Counted from the first letter of the stretch, positions 13,169 through 23,987 are shown. The stretch: DNA of 64,000 bases from Tricholomella constricta (GCA_013368375.1 JAACJP010000006.1:496001-560000); one strand, 5' to 3'. Numbers and translations: made by a program. Notes: a model not told the origin generated them from the letters alone.

Positions 13169-14146
13169 GTACCTATCCTTCTTTCCTTCGTTTGAGTGCT
13201 ATTTTCGTTGCATTTTTCCACTGTCTCTCACATACATTCCGTGAACGCTTATTATACAGCATTATTTTATTCCGCTACATATTCTTTCTGACATTGACTC
13301 TGCCCGACCACGTCTCCGCATTGCCGCATCTGTACTTTTAATCTTACAATCACACCCTCCCTTGATGCCTCATCATTCGCTCTGCTGTACATAACCTTCG
13401 CATTCTGCAAATAGTATTCTGTGTTCGTGACTGGGTTCTGAAGTTACTGAACCACACCTGTCAGGCAGAATCATGATCCGTCAATCGCGTTATTTGATCA
13501 TGTTTGCAATAAAAGTTATCGATTGATCCTGCCAAGTGGCCACAGTAGATACATACGGCGTTCCTTTGTGCAAATCTTCTCAGCTGCCTCCACAGCGCCG
13601 ATAATTCTTACCGATCCTTCCTGCTTGCTGTCACCTGTACGGCTTTTGACAAGTTCTATGCATCCTTTCAAACTTTTGTGCCGCCTTTGTCATGAAACTG
13701 GCCAAGTCTCATCAAATCCCTCCTGTTGACATAAGTATCTCGCCGAACCTGCAACCATTCACCTCGTTCCTGTCCTCTCATTAATATTCAGAATCAACTG
13801 GGGAACCCTCAAATGGACACGGCGATTTGAGCCCGATAGGTGCAGTCGTTCGTTCAACCTTCTCGTCGGGGACATGCAGGATTAAAGATCGCGTTTGCCA
13901 TGCGAACCAAAATATTTCCTCGTCATGCACCGATAAAGGCTGGTAATAGTGAAAGAATGGGTCATAGATTATGATCGACACGTGCTAAATATAGTCCGAT
14001 TGGAACCTAGGCCTCACCCCTCCAACGTGGGCGATGGTTATCGGCGTTGGCAGGCCATGGCCGCAAATTATTCAAACAAAGGGTATCTTGCCCATCTTTT
14101 AATTCAAGTTCTATCTTCTGGCGCCTTTTTCGACTTCTTGCCCCTC
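13169..14146. other. Gene-free stretch
   Basis: About 980 bases between the kinase stop and the secreted-protein start. It should contain the kinase 3' end and the promoter of the next gene. I see no coding region, repeat or RNA gene that I can support. Confidence 0.5.
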
Positions 14147-15416
14147 ATGTTACTCGCAAGGACTTCCTTCGTCGTTGCAATCATCGCCGCCTTCATATCC
14201 CCTGTGGCCTGTGGAACCGTCCAGGAAACAAATGCGCAGCGCATGGCCCGTGGCCTTCCCCCGTTGGCCCCAAAGTTTGGTCGTAACGTGCCGGGGAGGA
14301 GGGAACTTAGGCAGTCAACTCCAGCTTGGGGTATGTAGCTTCGGCGCATCCATTTCAGACTTCTTATCGTCGTTTCAAGCTGCGAAGCGGACAGCGTCGT
14401 CCCCTTTGCCGCACGTCTCGTAAGGCATTTCAGAACCTGAAATTTGCTGACAGCATTGAACATGTCCTATAGGTACTCGGGCCGTATCCAAGCTCGCACC
14501 GAAGACGGAAGTGCTCTCGGTATCGTAAAGAATACTAACAGCTCGTGGGCAATGTTGGTGGAATTTATTCTTTGTATCTCGGCACTCATCAAAATTTCGA
14601 TGTGGTAGTAACAGCCTTAACTTTCTCGACACCGACCAAGACCTTCATGTTAGTTTCACTGCGCCCGCTTCTGGGAAGGGTCCCTTTGATATCCTAGCCA
14701 CCGTGAGCGGTAACCTCGTGTCGCATTCATGGGCGAGAATAACGTATCCTGCGTTTGTCAGAACCCATTGTTCCCGGCACCGTACTATGTTGGAGCCGCC
14801 GGTACCACCCTGATCAACACCTTGGATCTTACGAGCAAGAAGTATATAGCTTACATTCTGGCTTGTTTCGTGTACTGATTACTGTTGTCGTCTCAAAGCA
14901 CCATCGCGTTTACACATATTCAGCGAAGTAAGCGCCTTGATTAAATACCCCTCCAAACACTGTTTAGCTGATCATATTCCTTTGGTAGCTCCCCCTGGCT
15001 CCGTCGCCGTTGTCTCTACCTTTGATGACACCTTTGTGGTGGAATCTGCCATTTGGTCCATCAATCGGGGGACCAAGGAGCTCACAGGTATAATTTTATC
15101 CAACAAATTCACTCCCGCGAGTTAATCTCTTGCGATAACACAGCACACTATATAAACGCGGATAAGAGCAAGCCCGATACCATCATTGCCTACGACATTC
15201 GCGCGGTAAATTCAATTTCCGTTTGCATTTGCACCATGTTTACCAGATCTAATTCCTGTCTGTACTAGAACAAGCTTTTCTTTGTTGGCAATATCGCTGC
15301 GTACAACGAGAACAACAACACTCCTGCTTCAGCTGTAGTAAGTTTAGTGCATCAATCAAACAAAAAAATATACTTCAACCTTGCTTCAACAGAAACTGTT
15401 CCTTGTCCCGATCTAG
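14147..15416 (+). CDS. Small secreted protein of the ARGLPPL family, 10 exons
   Basis: Exons 14147-14330, 14380-14419, 14473-14553, 14609-14702, 14762-14841, 14899-14927, 14989-15087, 15144-15205, 15269-15337 and 15393-15416 give 253 residues. The first 23 residues (MLLARTSFVVAIIAAFISPVACG) form a signal peptide. The motif RMARGLPPLAP follows, as in secreted proteins I recall from Agaricomycetes. The mature part has GRIQARTEDGSALG, NPLFPAPYYVGAAG and PPGSVAVVSTFDDTFVVES, and it ends KLFLVPI. The bases around 14720 would look frameshifted if read through, but a 59 bp GT-AG intron (14703-14761) restores the frame. The donor at 14554 (GTTGGT) is weak and rests on reading frame alone. Function is unknown; an extracellular, possibly wall-associated place is inferred from the signal peptide. 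Confidence 0.78.
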
Positions 15417-16014
15417 TCGGTTCAAGGTGCTTCGATATATGGACAAGGACTTCACTATAAATTCACGATTAGATTGAACGAACTCTTCAACTCTTCTACT
15501 CCTTTCATTTCTCCTATTGCTTCACGAACAACGAACTTTTTTTCTTCTTGCTATTCTGCTGATTCGGGGAATCAGTATTAGGCGAATCAATAATTCTTCT
15601 ATCGATTAGTACAGACTCTATGATAGACGCTTGCACCCTCCCTCTCCCCAACTATTTTGACTAAAAACTATATTACAGAGGATACGCTAACGAACGGACA
15701 TTCTGAACCCAAGAAGAGGACGCGCTGGGGAACTGTTGAAACTGTGAGTAAGATTCTATTGACAAGATGACGAAGAAGCCTCACCTCCCTAGCCTGGCAT
15801 GACTTGGTTGCCAGCATCTGCGGGGGAATGGAAGTCAGCCAAGACCGTGGAAATCAATTGGAATGTACTTGTTCCACCCTTAGTTCTTCGCCTGTTGGAC
15901 ATACTGGTGACTGCGGGTATGAAGTAGTAAGGAATTGAACATACAAATTGGGCGAAGTTAAATGTAGAGCACCATCATCGAACCCGCCAGGAGGGCTGCG
16001 TGCACTGATCATGT
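15417..16014. other. Gene-free stretch left of the transposon block
   Basis: About 600 bases between the secreted-protein stop and the Copia-1 LTR. No gene is supported. Positions 16010-16014 (CATGT) are the left copy of the Copia-1 target duplication; the right copy is 47645-47649. Confidence 0.55.
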
Positions 16015-16531
16015 TGTTAGAATATCTGTAATAATACGACTCAGTGTTTGTACGCGAGACGGCGGTCAAACGACTGTGTATTCACCTGTAATAATACGAC
16101 TACAGATATTGTTAGCGAAACGATAACGAAGATAGTAAGTAATCATTTACCTCAGTGTTTGTACGCGAGACGGCGGTCAAACGACTGAGGCGACGAGTCA
16201 GTAAGCGACAGTATATAAGTAAAGTACCTAAATATACTAGGCTGTAAATAGGCGAACAAAAAGACAAGTTCTGCAGGAGAACAGTAAGTAAAAGGAAAGG
16301 TATGAAACGCGAGCCAGCGGCTCGTTTAATACTAGTACGATAGCAATAGGAAATGGCAAAGGGAACAGATACCGATGGATAGCGATAGAGAGCGATTGAG
16401 ACCGAAACATAGATCGTGGCGTCGTAAGTTCCGCGTCGGCGGTGGTCGTGATGCGATGCGTCAGGGTCGCGGGAGTATTATCCGCAGCGCGCATGTGCGC
16501 GTCGAGACTGTCCCATCTTGGACATCTAACA
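16015..16531 (-). repeat. Copia-1 3' LTR
   Basis: 517 bp, TGTTAG...CTAACA, near identical to 47128-47644. A 35 bp block occurs twice inside it (16042-16076 and 16153-16187), and TGTAATAATACGACT also occurs twice. Confidence 0.95.
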
Positions 16532-16543
16532 CTCCCCCTCAAG
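16532..16543 (-). promoter_or_regulatory. Copia-1 polypurine tract
   Basis: On the minus strand the bases right before the 3' LTR read CTTGAGGGGGAG, a typical plus-strand primer site for an LTR element. Confidence 0.8.
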
Positions 16544-17712
16544 ATAGGGAGAGTCCGAGTTCTGCGGCAAAGTGTTTAACTTTGGCAGAGGGGAGCGCCT
16601 TGGTAAAAGTGTCCGCGACCATGTCGTCGGTCGGACAGTAGATAAGTCGGATCGAGCCGCGCTCGACGATCCATCGAATAAAATGGAAGCGTACGTCAAT
16701 GTGCTTCGAGCGCGCGTGATACTGGTGATCCTTGGTGAGCGCGATGGCGGATTGGTTGTCGGAGAAGAGAGTTGTCGCTTCGAGCGTCGTGTCGAAGATT
16801 TCGGTGACCAGTGAACGTAGCCAGAGCGCCTCCTTCGCGGCGTGCGTCGCGGCGACATATTCGGCCTCTGTGGTCGAAAGCGCGATGATCTCCTGGCGCT
16901 TCGCGCTCCAGGAAATAGCGCCGCCATACAAAATGAAGGCGTACCCTGAGATCGCGTGCCGATCCTCAGCCATGCTCCCATCCGCATCCGCATACCCCAG
17001 TAACTCTTTTGAGTTCCCGCCATATACCAGCCACAAATCCTTCGTGCCCTTCAGGTACCGAAAGATCCGCTTGACGGCTTCCCAGTGCGCGGGTCCGGGC
17101 TTCGTGGAAAAGCGTGAGACGGTCTGGACTGCGAAAGCGATGTCGGGGCGGGTGCCGAGCGCTGCATACATGAGCGATCCGACGGCCTCGTGGTATGGGA
17201 TGTCGCGCATCTGCGCGTATTCAGCGGTGGTCGCCGGGCATTGAGCGGAAGTGAGTCGGACGTTCGTGTCCATGGGGATAGAGACTGGCTTCAGGTCTTG
17301 AAAGCCATAGCGACGGATTATCGAATCCAGGTAAGAGTGTTGGGAAAGGGAAATGGACCGTCGGTCGCGGTCGCGCTTGATTTCAATCCCGAGGAGCCAA
17401 TGTAATTCCCCGAGATCCGTGATCTCCACGTGTTCGGCGATCAAACACTTGAACATTGTGATCTCGGAGATGGAGGTAGCCGCGATAGTGCAGTCGTCGA
17501 CGTGCACCAGCACGATGATCAAGCCCTTCCCGACGCGTCGATAGAATACGGACGTGTCGACCTCGCACCTAGAGAAGCCAAGCTTCTTCATCATGATCTC
17601 GACGAGTCGCTGGTACCAGTGCCGACCCGATTGCTTCAAGCCGTAAAGCGTTTTCACAAGTCGGCACACTTTAAGCGGTGCAGCGCTGTCGCTATATCCG
17701 GGAGGTTGTCGC
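16539..17712 (-). pseudogene. Copia-1 pol, C-terminal part (RT end and RNase H)
   Basis: This is the downstream half of the Copia-1 reverse transcriptase plus RNase H, cut from its upstream half by Copia-2. It opens with PPGYSDSAAPLKVCRL and KTLYGLKQSGRHWYQRLVE, has the RT active-site motif HVDD, and then the copia RNase H blocks (YADADGSMAEDRHAISGY, STTEAEYVAA, DNQSAIALTKD, KHIDVRFHFIR, DMVADTFTKALP), ending at a stop at 16539. The frame joins exactly to 23988 onward when one GTCGC copy is removed (MRQPPGYS across the join). The piece itself shows no internal stop. Confidence 0.9.
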
Positions 17713-17990
17713 TGTTGACCTCTGGTCCTAGTGTCATCGCTTACGTTATCTTTCACACGTGACTTCTCGGTACATTTGCCTCCGTTCCATCGTTCTCATC
17801 CTCAGTCGTCCTTTCTTCACTACACGGACACTGAGGATGTGAGTTATACCTTCCAGTCACTTATTGTCTCTTATCCTAACTGAATGGACTTGTAGAATTA
17901 CTTGATTCCATTCTAGGTATAAAATATAGTTGTCCTTTCTTCACTACACGGACACTGAGGATAATTACTTGATTCCATTCTAGGCCATCA
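17713..17990 (+). repeat. Copia-2 5' LTR
   Basis: 278 bp. A 31 bp block starting GTCCTTTCTTC is present twice (17808-17838 and 17932-17962), each followed further on by AATTACTTGATTCCATTCTA. Confidence 0.95.
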
Positions 17991-18005
17991 GGTTATGGGC
18001 CCCGC
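17991..18005 (+). promoter_or_regulatory. Copia-2 primer-binding site
   Basis: GGTTATGGGCCCCG directly follows the 5' LTR. Its complement CGGGGCCCATAACC resembles the anticodon stem-loop of initiator methionine tRNA, as in Drosophila copia, which primes from a half-tRNA. Copia-1 has a related but not identical site (47127-47111). Confidence 0.65.
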
Positions 18006-18136
18006 CTAGTTTCTGGTCTCAATTCATTCGCCTCGGTACCGGAACCCTCGGCGATCTCCTTGGATCTTTTCATATCCTTGTTTTTCCCGCATATAGTCAC
18101 CTTGATCGCACACGATCGACATTCGACTCCGCGAAC

Positions 18137-21100
18137 ATGACGGACCAGGATCAAGGGCATGTTCAACCGGACCATTCCACTTCCTTTGGATCTCATCCGC
18201 CAAATCGTCGCATCGTATCAGCTTCATCCGTTCCCCGGATTTCGAGAGGATCATGGCCCGACCCAGCTTTGCCCCAGTCGCTCGCCGTCAACTCTACTCC
18301 CACTTCTCCATATTTTTCACAAACCCAATTTATGCCACAGTCTTCTTCGCAAGTCAATAATATTCACGTACCTCCTTACCCAAGTCAAACGCCCGTACGA
18401 TCTCTTTCTGCTTCGGTTCCTTTACTTAAACCTCCCTCTTCTTTCACCGGTTATTCAGGACTCGGACCGCCAACTTTACATATGCCAAATCGTAATCCCC
18501 ATGCCATTATACCTTCTCCTGCTCCCCCTTCTTCTGCAGGCCTTTCGTATGTTTCTTCTATCCATCTTCCCATGCTTCAAAATCCCGTACCCACTCCAGT
18601 TCCAGTTTTGAATTCTCCCTCTGTTCTTTCTCTTCCCAGTCATACACATTCTCCCCCTTTTTCTATCGCACCCCCCCATTCCCCCATTGCTCCTGTTCCT
18701 TTACGAGCGATCCCTTTTCATGACCTTAATCGCATTATGTCCCCATCTTTTCACACTCCACTTGCACCTGCCCCACCTTATTTTCCACACCAATTCAACC
18801 CTGTACAACATCCCCCTGCATCCCCATTGAACTTTAATCGCTCTTTTTCTCATACCAATAATCGTTCTCGTTCTCTCTCACGTTCGCCACATCACCCTTC
18901 TTCTCCCCAATTTCCTATTCGGCCCGCATCGCTTCCACGTCTCTCTCCAATTTCTCCGATTCTTCATCAGTTACCTTATTCCCCGCCTGCAGCCCAAGTT
19001 GTACCTATCACTCCCCTCACTGTCCCGAATGCACTCCCTACTCGACCTATTTCTACATATACCAAGCCCGATTTTCCCAGTTTATCTAGCATTCCTATCC
19101 TTTCCTCGGCGAGTGACTGGACCAAATGGCATTCCGCGGTTATCCAGGTCATTGAAGCTACGGGACTTTTCGGTCACATTGCCGACGTCCTCCCTACAAA
19201 CTATGTCCTTGATCCCACGGCTTATCCTTCCTTACCTCCCGTTATCGACAGAGCAAATTTCACTTCGCAGGAACTCGAAGAATACAAGGCCTGGTGGACC
19301 CAGGATGATATCGTGTCTTTCGTTCTCGTCGGGAAACTTGGCCCCACTCCCTTGTCGTTGATTCCCCCGAAGCGCAATGCTTGGGGTAACCCACAACGCA
19401 CGGCTCGTGATATTCTTCGCATCTTACGCACCAAGTATGGTGTCTTTGATGCCAGTTCTGCTGCTCTGGTCCGGGAGTTCGTCTTGTCGAAGAAGGTCAT
19501 CGGTAGTGACGTCTCATCGTATGTCGATTTGTGGCGACGAGCTGTCCTCCAAGTTGAAGGGACCCATTGGGATTTTTCCTCGTTCGAAAAGATTCAACGC
19601 TTTGCCGATGGCCTACCTCGCACTTACGAATACGGATCCCTTCGTGTTCTTATTCGTGAAGGTTTCAATTCGCATCCTCCACACGGCGTTATTTCTTTCC
19701 ACGACGCCTCTCAAGCAGCCCTCAATATCGAACTTGCCAGCCGTCGTCTTTCTGCTTCCCATGGTCCTAACCTCCGTCGATCGCAACCTTCGTCAACCGC
19801 CGTAACTTCGAATCCTACCAGCCAGAATCCATCCACAACTTCACTTGCCGACGCTCCTGGTCCAACTGCCCCTGCCACACGCCCTCGTTGCTCGAATTGT
19901 GGTGCCCTTGGTCACGTTGCTGGAAACTGCTGGGAACCGGGTGGAGGCGACGTTGGAGGAAGAGATCGTTACCTCGCTGCTAATCCCCCTCGTCCTCGAG
20001 CCCATGTTGCTACAGCACCTGATACGTTGCTTGACCCCATCGTAGAGTCCACCGAATCCGAAATTGAATCGGCCCCCGCGCCCATTGACTCTTACACAAC
20101 GTCTGATGCTCCTCCCATCAATTTTTCGGATTCTGCTCTGTATTTGGATTTCGCTCAAGCTGCAAGCCCTATTGTCCTTGCATCTCTTGCTGATCGCTTC
20201 AATGCCATCCTCGATTCCGGTTGCACAGTCCATATCATCCGGGACCGAAGTTTCTTCTGGACGTACGACACTACTCTCGCTGTCCCAGTTGGAACTGCAA
20301 ACTGCGGAACACTAGAAACACTAGCAAAGGGCGAAGTTCGTTTTCGTGTTTTAATTGATGGCGTCGAACAAATTATTGCACTCAAGGACTGTCTCCATGC
20401 TCCAGACGTACCCGTCAACTTGCTCTCAGTAGGTTCCATGACGGAGAAAAACATTCGATTGGTTTTCGAGAAGAATGTAACTTCCATCCACTTACCGGAC
20501 GTTCATCCTTCTCTCCCGACCCGGACCATAAATGCTACAGTGGTCCGTCGACTCTCGTTCCTTCGTCTGGACTTCGTCCTACCTCCGTCGGCTCTCGATG
20601 TCTCTCATCCTGAGCCATCTATCGTTTTTCCCGCCGTTCAACAACAGGACTCTGATCTTTTCTTCCCTCGCGTTGATGCTTCTCCCAATCTATGGCACTG
20701 TCGATTTGGACATCTGGGTCTTGACGATACCCGGGCTGTCCTTACCAAGTCGTACGCTACCGGTTTTGTCGACACGCACTGTATCCCTTGCCTTATCGGC
20801 AAACACCCCCAACGATCTTTTGACCATTTTGCTCGTCGAGCTACTCGCGTCTGCGACCTCTTACACATGGATACATGCGGTCCTTTTCCGGTCCAGACGC
20901 CTCATGGGAAGAGTTTCTTCCACACCATCCTTGATGACTACTCCAATTTCGGTTCCACTTCCCTCTTGGCCCACAAGGACGAAGCAGTCGCCCATTTCCT
21001 GGCTACTGAGGCTTCTTGGGAACGCAAATTGGGTAACAAGGTCCTCGCCGTTCGTTCTGACAGCGCAGGCGAGTTTACTGGTGGAGAATTGAAAAGTCAC

Positions 21101-23650
21101 TTCTCTTCTCGTGGAATTCAACACCAAATCACTGCACCGTATGCTCATGCTCAGAACGGGAAAGCGGAGCGCTACATTCGTACGCTTGAAGAAACTTCAC
21201 AGACCCTTCTTGCAGAGTCTGGTCTTCCCCCTTCTTTCTTCGGCGATGCTGTCCTCACCGCCCAGTATCTTCGAAACCGCTTACCCACTTCGACCCTTCC
21301 TGACAACTCCACTCCGTTCTTCGTCATGGAAAACTCGAAGCCGGACCTCTCCCATCTCCGCGTATGGGGTTGTCAATGCTTCGTCCTTATCCCTGCCGAA
21401 ACTCGCATCAAAGGTGGTCCAAAACGTTTTGAGGCCATTTTCGTAGGCTACGAGGAGAACCGCATAGGTTGGAAAGTCCGCGATTTAAATGGCAAGTATC
21501 ATTTCTCTCGAGACGTCGTATTCAATGAGAACGTCCGGGGATCGCTTCGCCCCAGTCCCGTTGTGCCTTCTTCACCGGTCATCTCGCCAGCTTCCCCGTC
21601 CCCTGAATCTACGCCCACTCCTACTCCTCCCGTTGATTCTACTCCCTCAACCATTCCTCCTGCTCCTCCTCAATCCCCCGAAGTTCGTCGCCCGGTCCGC
21701 GCTCAGAAACTTACAACACTAGGAACGGACTATGCAACTTCCATCAAAGACCGTGACGAACGACTGGTCCGCCTTCGCGCCGCACGAGCATCTCGTTCTG
21801 GGGTTGTCCATCCTCAACAAACCCTCCCTGCCATCGTCGACTTCCTCTCCATCCTCTCTTCCCAAAAATTCGACTCTCCTGAAGACGATCTTGTTCTCCA
21901 CGAACTGGAGGCCATTGCTTTCTATAAATCCCTTGCTGCGCATCCCCATCCTCTTCGTCGTCGCAATACTCCACTCACGTTCAACCTCGACCAGCCACCC
22001 GCTACCTATGAAGAAGTACTTCTTCGCCCTGATTCCGAGATTTGGGAAGCAGCGATGCAGAGAGAATATGATAGTTTGCAGAGTCTCGGGGTATTCAAAC
22101 CCACCATCTTACCTCCCGGTCGCAAGGCTATCGGTCTCCGATGGGTTTTCGATTTCAAATACAACCCCGATGGATCCATCATCCGGGGGAAAGAGAAAGC
22201 TCGTATCGTTGCTCGCGGTTTCTCCCAACGACCAGAGGATTACGGTACCACCTATGCTCCGGTTGCCAAACTCACCAGCATTCGTATCGTTCTCGCTTTT
22301 GCTGCTCAACACAACCTTGAACTTCGAACCTGCGATGCCAAAACTGCTTTTTTAAACGCCCTCCTTGGCCATGAGATCTATGTTAAACACATTCCTGGCT
22401 TTCCCGAGATCGACCCTCATCTCGTCCTCCTTTGTATTCGTGCGCTCTATGGACTGAAGCAATCGTCTCACGAGTGGTATAGCTTGCTTCGTCGAGTTCT
22501 CGAAGACATTGGGTTGATTCGCTGTGAGGTCGACCACGCAGTTTTTTACGCCAGATTCTCTTCTCCTCCTCATCCCTCTGTCCCCATGCCCGCCGATGGC
22601 TCCGACCTCGTTATCATCATGCCCATCCATGTCGATGACGGCCTCGTCGCTACCAACTCGGAGCCTCTGTACTTTTGGGTCCTCCAGGAGATGAATCATC
22701 ATTTCACGGTGGTCGATCTTGGCGCTGCTTCGTTATATTTGGGTATCCGTATTACACGCGATCGTCCTAACCGCAAACTCTGGTTGTCCCAACGCCCATT
22801 CATTATCGACCTCCTTTCTCAGTACAATCTCCTCAATGCCCACCCCGCCTCCCTCCCACTCCGTCAAAAATTATCTTCATCGTCTCCAGTCCCTCCCAAC
22901 TGTCTTCCAGATATTGCAGATTCTGATGTGACTGTCCATTACCAGCGCCTCGTCGGGTCCATCCTCTACATCTCTCTTTGCACCAGACCTGATCTCGCGT
23001 TCACGGCCATGTCCTTGGGCCAATTTAACGCCAACCCGACTCGTCATCATCTTCTTATCGCAAAATCTGTTCTTCGGTATCTTCTGGGCACTGCCGACCT
23101 CGCTTTGGAGTATAATTTCAGCCAAACTCCCGTGGGACCTCCGCTCAGCGCATTTGTACCTCGGAATTGTGGCATGATGGATGCCGACTGGGCCGGCGAT
23201 GAAGATACTCGGAGAAGCGTTTCGGGCTACGTCTTTTTCCTCTACTCCAGCCTTGTCTCCTGGAGCGCCGTTCGCCAACGCACAGTTGCTCTCTCCTCCA
23301 CGGAAGCCGAGTACATGGCGATTTCACATGCAATGAAAGAAGCCCTCTGGATTCGTCAATATATGCGTTCGCTCTCTCTACCCATTCCCGACCCTTTCCC
23401 ACTCCTTTGTGACAACCAAAGCGCGCTCGAAATTGCGAACTCGGACAGCACCTCGTCCCGCTCCAAACACATTGACATACGTTACCATTTTATCCGCGAC
23501 CATCTCCGTTCGGGCTCTTTCTCTACTGCCTGGGTACCTACATCGGACATGACTGCTGACATTCTTACGAAAATTTTACCACTTCCTCTGCATCTCAAGC
23601 ATTCTCGTGCTCTCGGTTTAGTTCCTTTGCATCTCGATTCCTCTTCCTAA
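18137..23650 (+). CDS. Copia-2 Gag-Pol polyprotein
   Basis: Single frame of 1,837 residues, not interrupted. Residues 1-310 are Ser/Pro-rich. The Gag core begins near 330 (SASDWTKWHSAVIQVIEATG). The zinc knuckle CSNCGALGHVAGNC is near 583, the protease motif LDSGCTVHI near 692, and the GAG-pre-integrase zinc site (LWHCRFGHLG, then CIPCLIGK) near 855. The integrase runs from about 905 (LLHMDTCGPF, TILDDYSNF, GKAERYIRTLEE). The reverse transcriptase starts about 1330 (RWVFDFKYNPDGS, KTAFLNALL, LYGLKQSSHEWY, HVDDGLVATNS). RNase H runs from about 1675 (DADWAGDEDTRRSVSGY, STEAEYMAISHAMKEALW, DNQSALEIAN). It would make all proteins needed for cytoplasmic reverse transcription and nuclear integration. 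The ATG is the first in the frame, 147 bases after the LTR. Confidence 0.95.
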   Translation: MTDQDQGHVQPDHSTSFGSHPPNRRIVSASSVPRISRGSWPDPALPQSLAVNSTPTSPYFSQTQFMPQSSSQVNNIHVPPYPSQTPVRSLSASVPLLKPPSSFTGYSGLGPPTLHMPNRNPHAIIPSPAPPSSAGLSYVSSIHLPMLQNPVPTPVPVLNSPSVLSLPSHTHSPPFSIAPPHSPIAPVPLRAIPFHDLNRIMSPSFHTPLAPAPPYFPHQFNPVQHPPASPLNFNRSFSHTNNRSRSLSRSPHHPSSPQFPIRPASLPRLSPISPILHQLPYSPPAAQVVPITPLTVPNALPTRPISTYTKPDFPSLSSIPILSSASDWTKWHSAVIQVIEATGLFGHIADVLPTNYVLDPTAYPSLPPVIDRANFTSQELEEYKAWWTQDDIVSFVLVGKLGPTPLSLIPPKRNAWGNPQRTARDILRILRTKYGVFDASSAALVREFVLSKKVIGSDVSSYVDLWRRAVLQVEGTHWDFSSFEKIQRFADGLPRTYEYGSLRVLIREGFNSHPPHGVISFHDASQAALNIELASRRLSASHGPNLRRSQPSSTAVTSNPTSQNPSTTSLADAPGPTAPATRPRCSNCGALGHVAGNCWEPGGGDVGGRDRYLAANPPRPRAHVATAPDTLLDPIVESTESEIESAPAPIDSYTTSDAPPINFSDSALYLDFAQAASPIVLASLADRFNAILDSGCTVHIIRDRSFFWTYDTTLAVPVGTANCGTLETLAKGEVRFRVLIDGVEQIIALKDCLHAPDVPVNLLSVGSMTEKNIRLVFEKNVTSIHLPDVHPSLPTRTINATVVRRLSFLRLDFVLPPSALDVSHPEPSIVFPAVQQQDSDLFFPRVDASPNLWHCRFGHLGLDDTRAVLTKSYATGFVDTHCIPCLIGKHPQRSFDHFARRATRVCDLLHMDTCGPFPVQTPHGKSFFHTILDDYSNFGSTSLLAHKDEAVAHFLATEASWERKLGNKVLAVRSDSAGEFTGGELKSHFSSRGIQHQITAPYAHAQNGKAERYIRTLEETSQTLLAESGLPPSFFGDAVLTAQYLRNRLPTSTLPDNSTPFFVMENSKPDLSHLRVWGCQCFVLIPAETRIKGGPKRFEAIFVGYEENRIGWKVRDLNGKYHFSRDVVFNENVRGSLRPSPVVPSSPVISPASPSPESTPTPTPPVDSTPSTIPPAPPQSPEVRRPVRAQKLTTLGTDYATSIKDRDERLVRLRAARASRSGVVHPQQTLPAIVDFLSILSSQKFDSPEDDLVLHELEAIAFYKSLAAHPHPLRRRNTPLTFNLDQPPATYEEVLLRPDSEIWEAAMQREYDSLQSLGVFKPTILPPGRKAIGLRWVFDFKYNPDGSIIRGKEKARIVARGFSQRPEDYGTTYAPVAKLTSIRIVLAFAAQHNLELRTCDAKTAFLNALLGHEIYVKHIPGFPEIDPHLVLLCIRALYGLKQSSHEWYSLLRRVLEDIGLIRCEVDHAVFYARFSSPPHPSVPMPADGSDLVIIMPIHVDDGLVATNSEPLYFWVLQEMNHHFTVVDLGAASLYLGIRITRDRPNRKLWLSQRPFIIDLLSQYNLLNAHPASLPLRQKLSSSSPVPPNCLPDIADSDVTVHYQRLVGSILYISLCTRPDLAFTAMSLGQFNANPTRHHLLIAKSVLRYLLGTADLALEYNFSQTPVGPPLSAFVPRNCGMMDADWAGDEDTRRSVSGYVFFLYSSLVSWSAVRQRTVALSSTEAEYMAISHAMKEALWIRQYMRSLSLPIPDPFPLLCDNQSALEIANSDSTSSRSKHIDIRYHFIRDHLRSGSFSTAWVPTSDMTADILTKILPLPLHLKHSRALGLVPLHLDSSS

Positions 23651-23694
23651 AAATTCTTTTTTATTTCATATCTTACCCGCTCTCTATCACTTCT

Positions 23695-23709
23695 GCGATG
23701 ATGGGGTTG
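23695..23709 (+). promoter_or_regulatory. Copia-2 polypurine tract
   Basis: The bases just before the 3' LTR read GCGATGATGGGGTTG, a short purine-rich run in the expected place. Confidence 0.55.
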
Positions 23710-23987
23710 TGTTGACCTCTGGTCCTAGTGTCATCGCTTACGTTATCTTTCACACGTGACTTCTCGGTACATTTGCCTCCGTTCCATCGTTCTCATCCTC
23801 AGTCGTCCTTTCTTCACTACACGGACACTGAGGATGTGAGTTATACCTTCCAGTCACTTATTGTCTCTTATCCTAACTGAATGGACTTGTAGAATTACTT
23901 GATTCCATTCTAGGTATAAAATATAGTCGTCCTTTCTTCACTACACGGACACTGAGGATAATTACTTGATTCCATTCTAGGCCATCA
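23710..23987 (+). repeat. Copia-2 3' LTR
   Basis: 278 bp, one base different from 17713-17990. The downstream GTCGC completes the target duplication. Confidence 0.95.

Larger units (their letters stand above)
17713..23987 (+). mobile_element. Copia-2: complete, apparently intact Ty1/copia retrotransposon
   Basis: 6,275 bp with two 278 bp LTRs (17713-17990, 23710-23987) starting TGTTGACC and ending CCATCA. The target duplication GTCGC is at 17708-17712 and 23988-23992. The LTRs differ at one base by eye (T at 17931, C at 23928). One uninterrupted gag-pol frame fills the interior. It lies in the opposite orientation to Copia-1, inside that element's reverse transcriptase. With near-identical LTRs and an open frame it is a candidate for an active element. 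Confidence 0.95.

Noticed and set aside
14700..14765. Apparent frameshift in the secreted protein
   Set aside because: A GT-AG intron at 14703-14761 removes the problem and restores a continuous protein.
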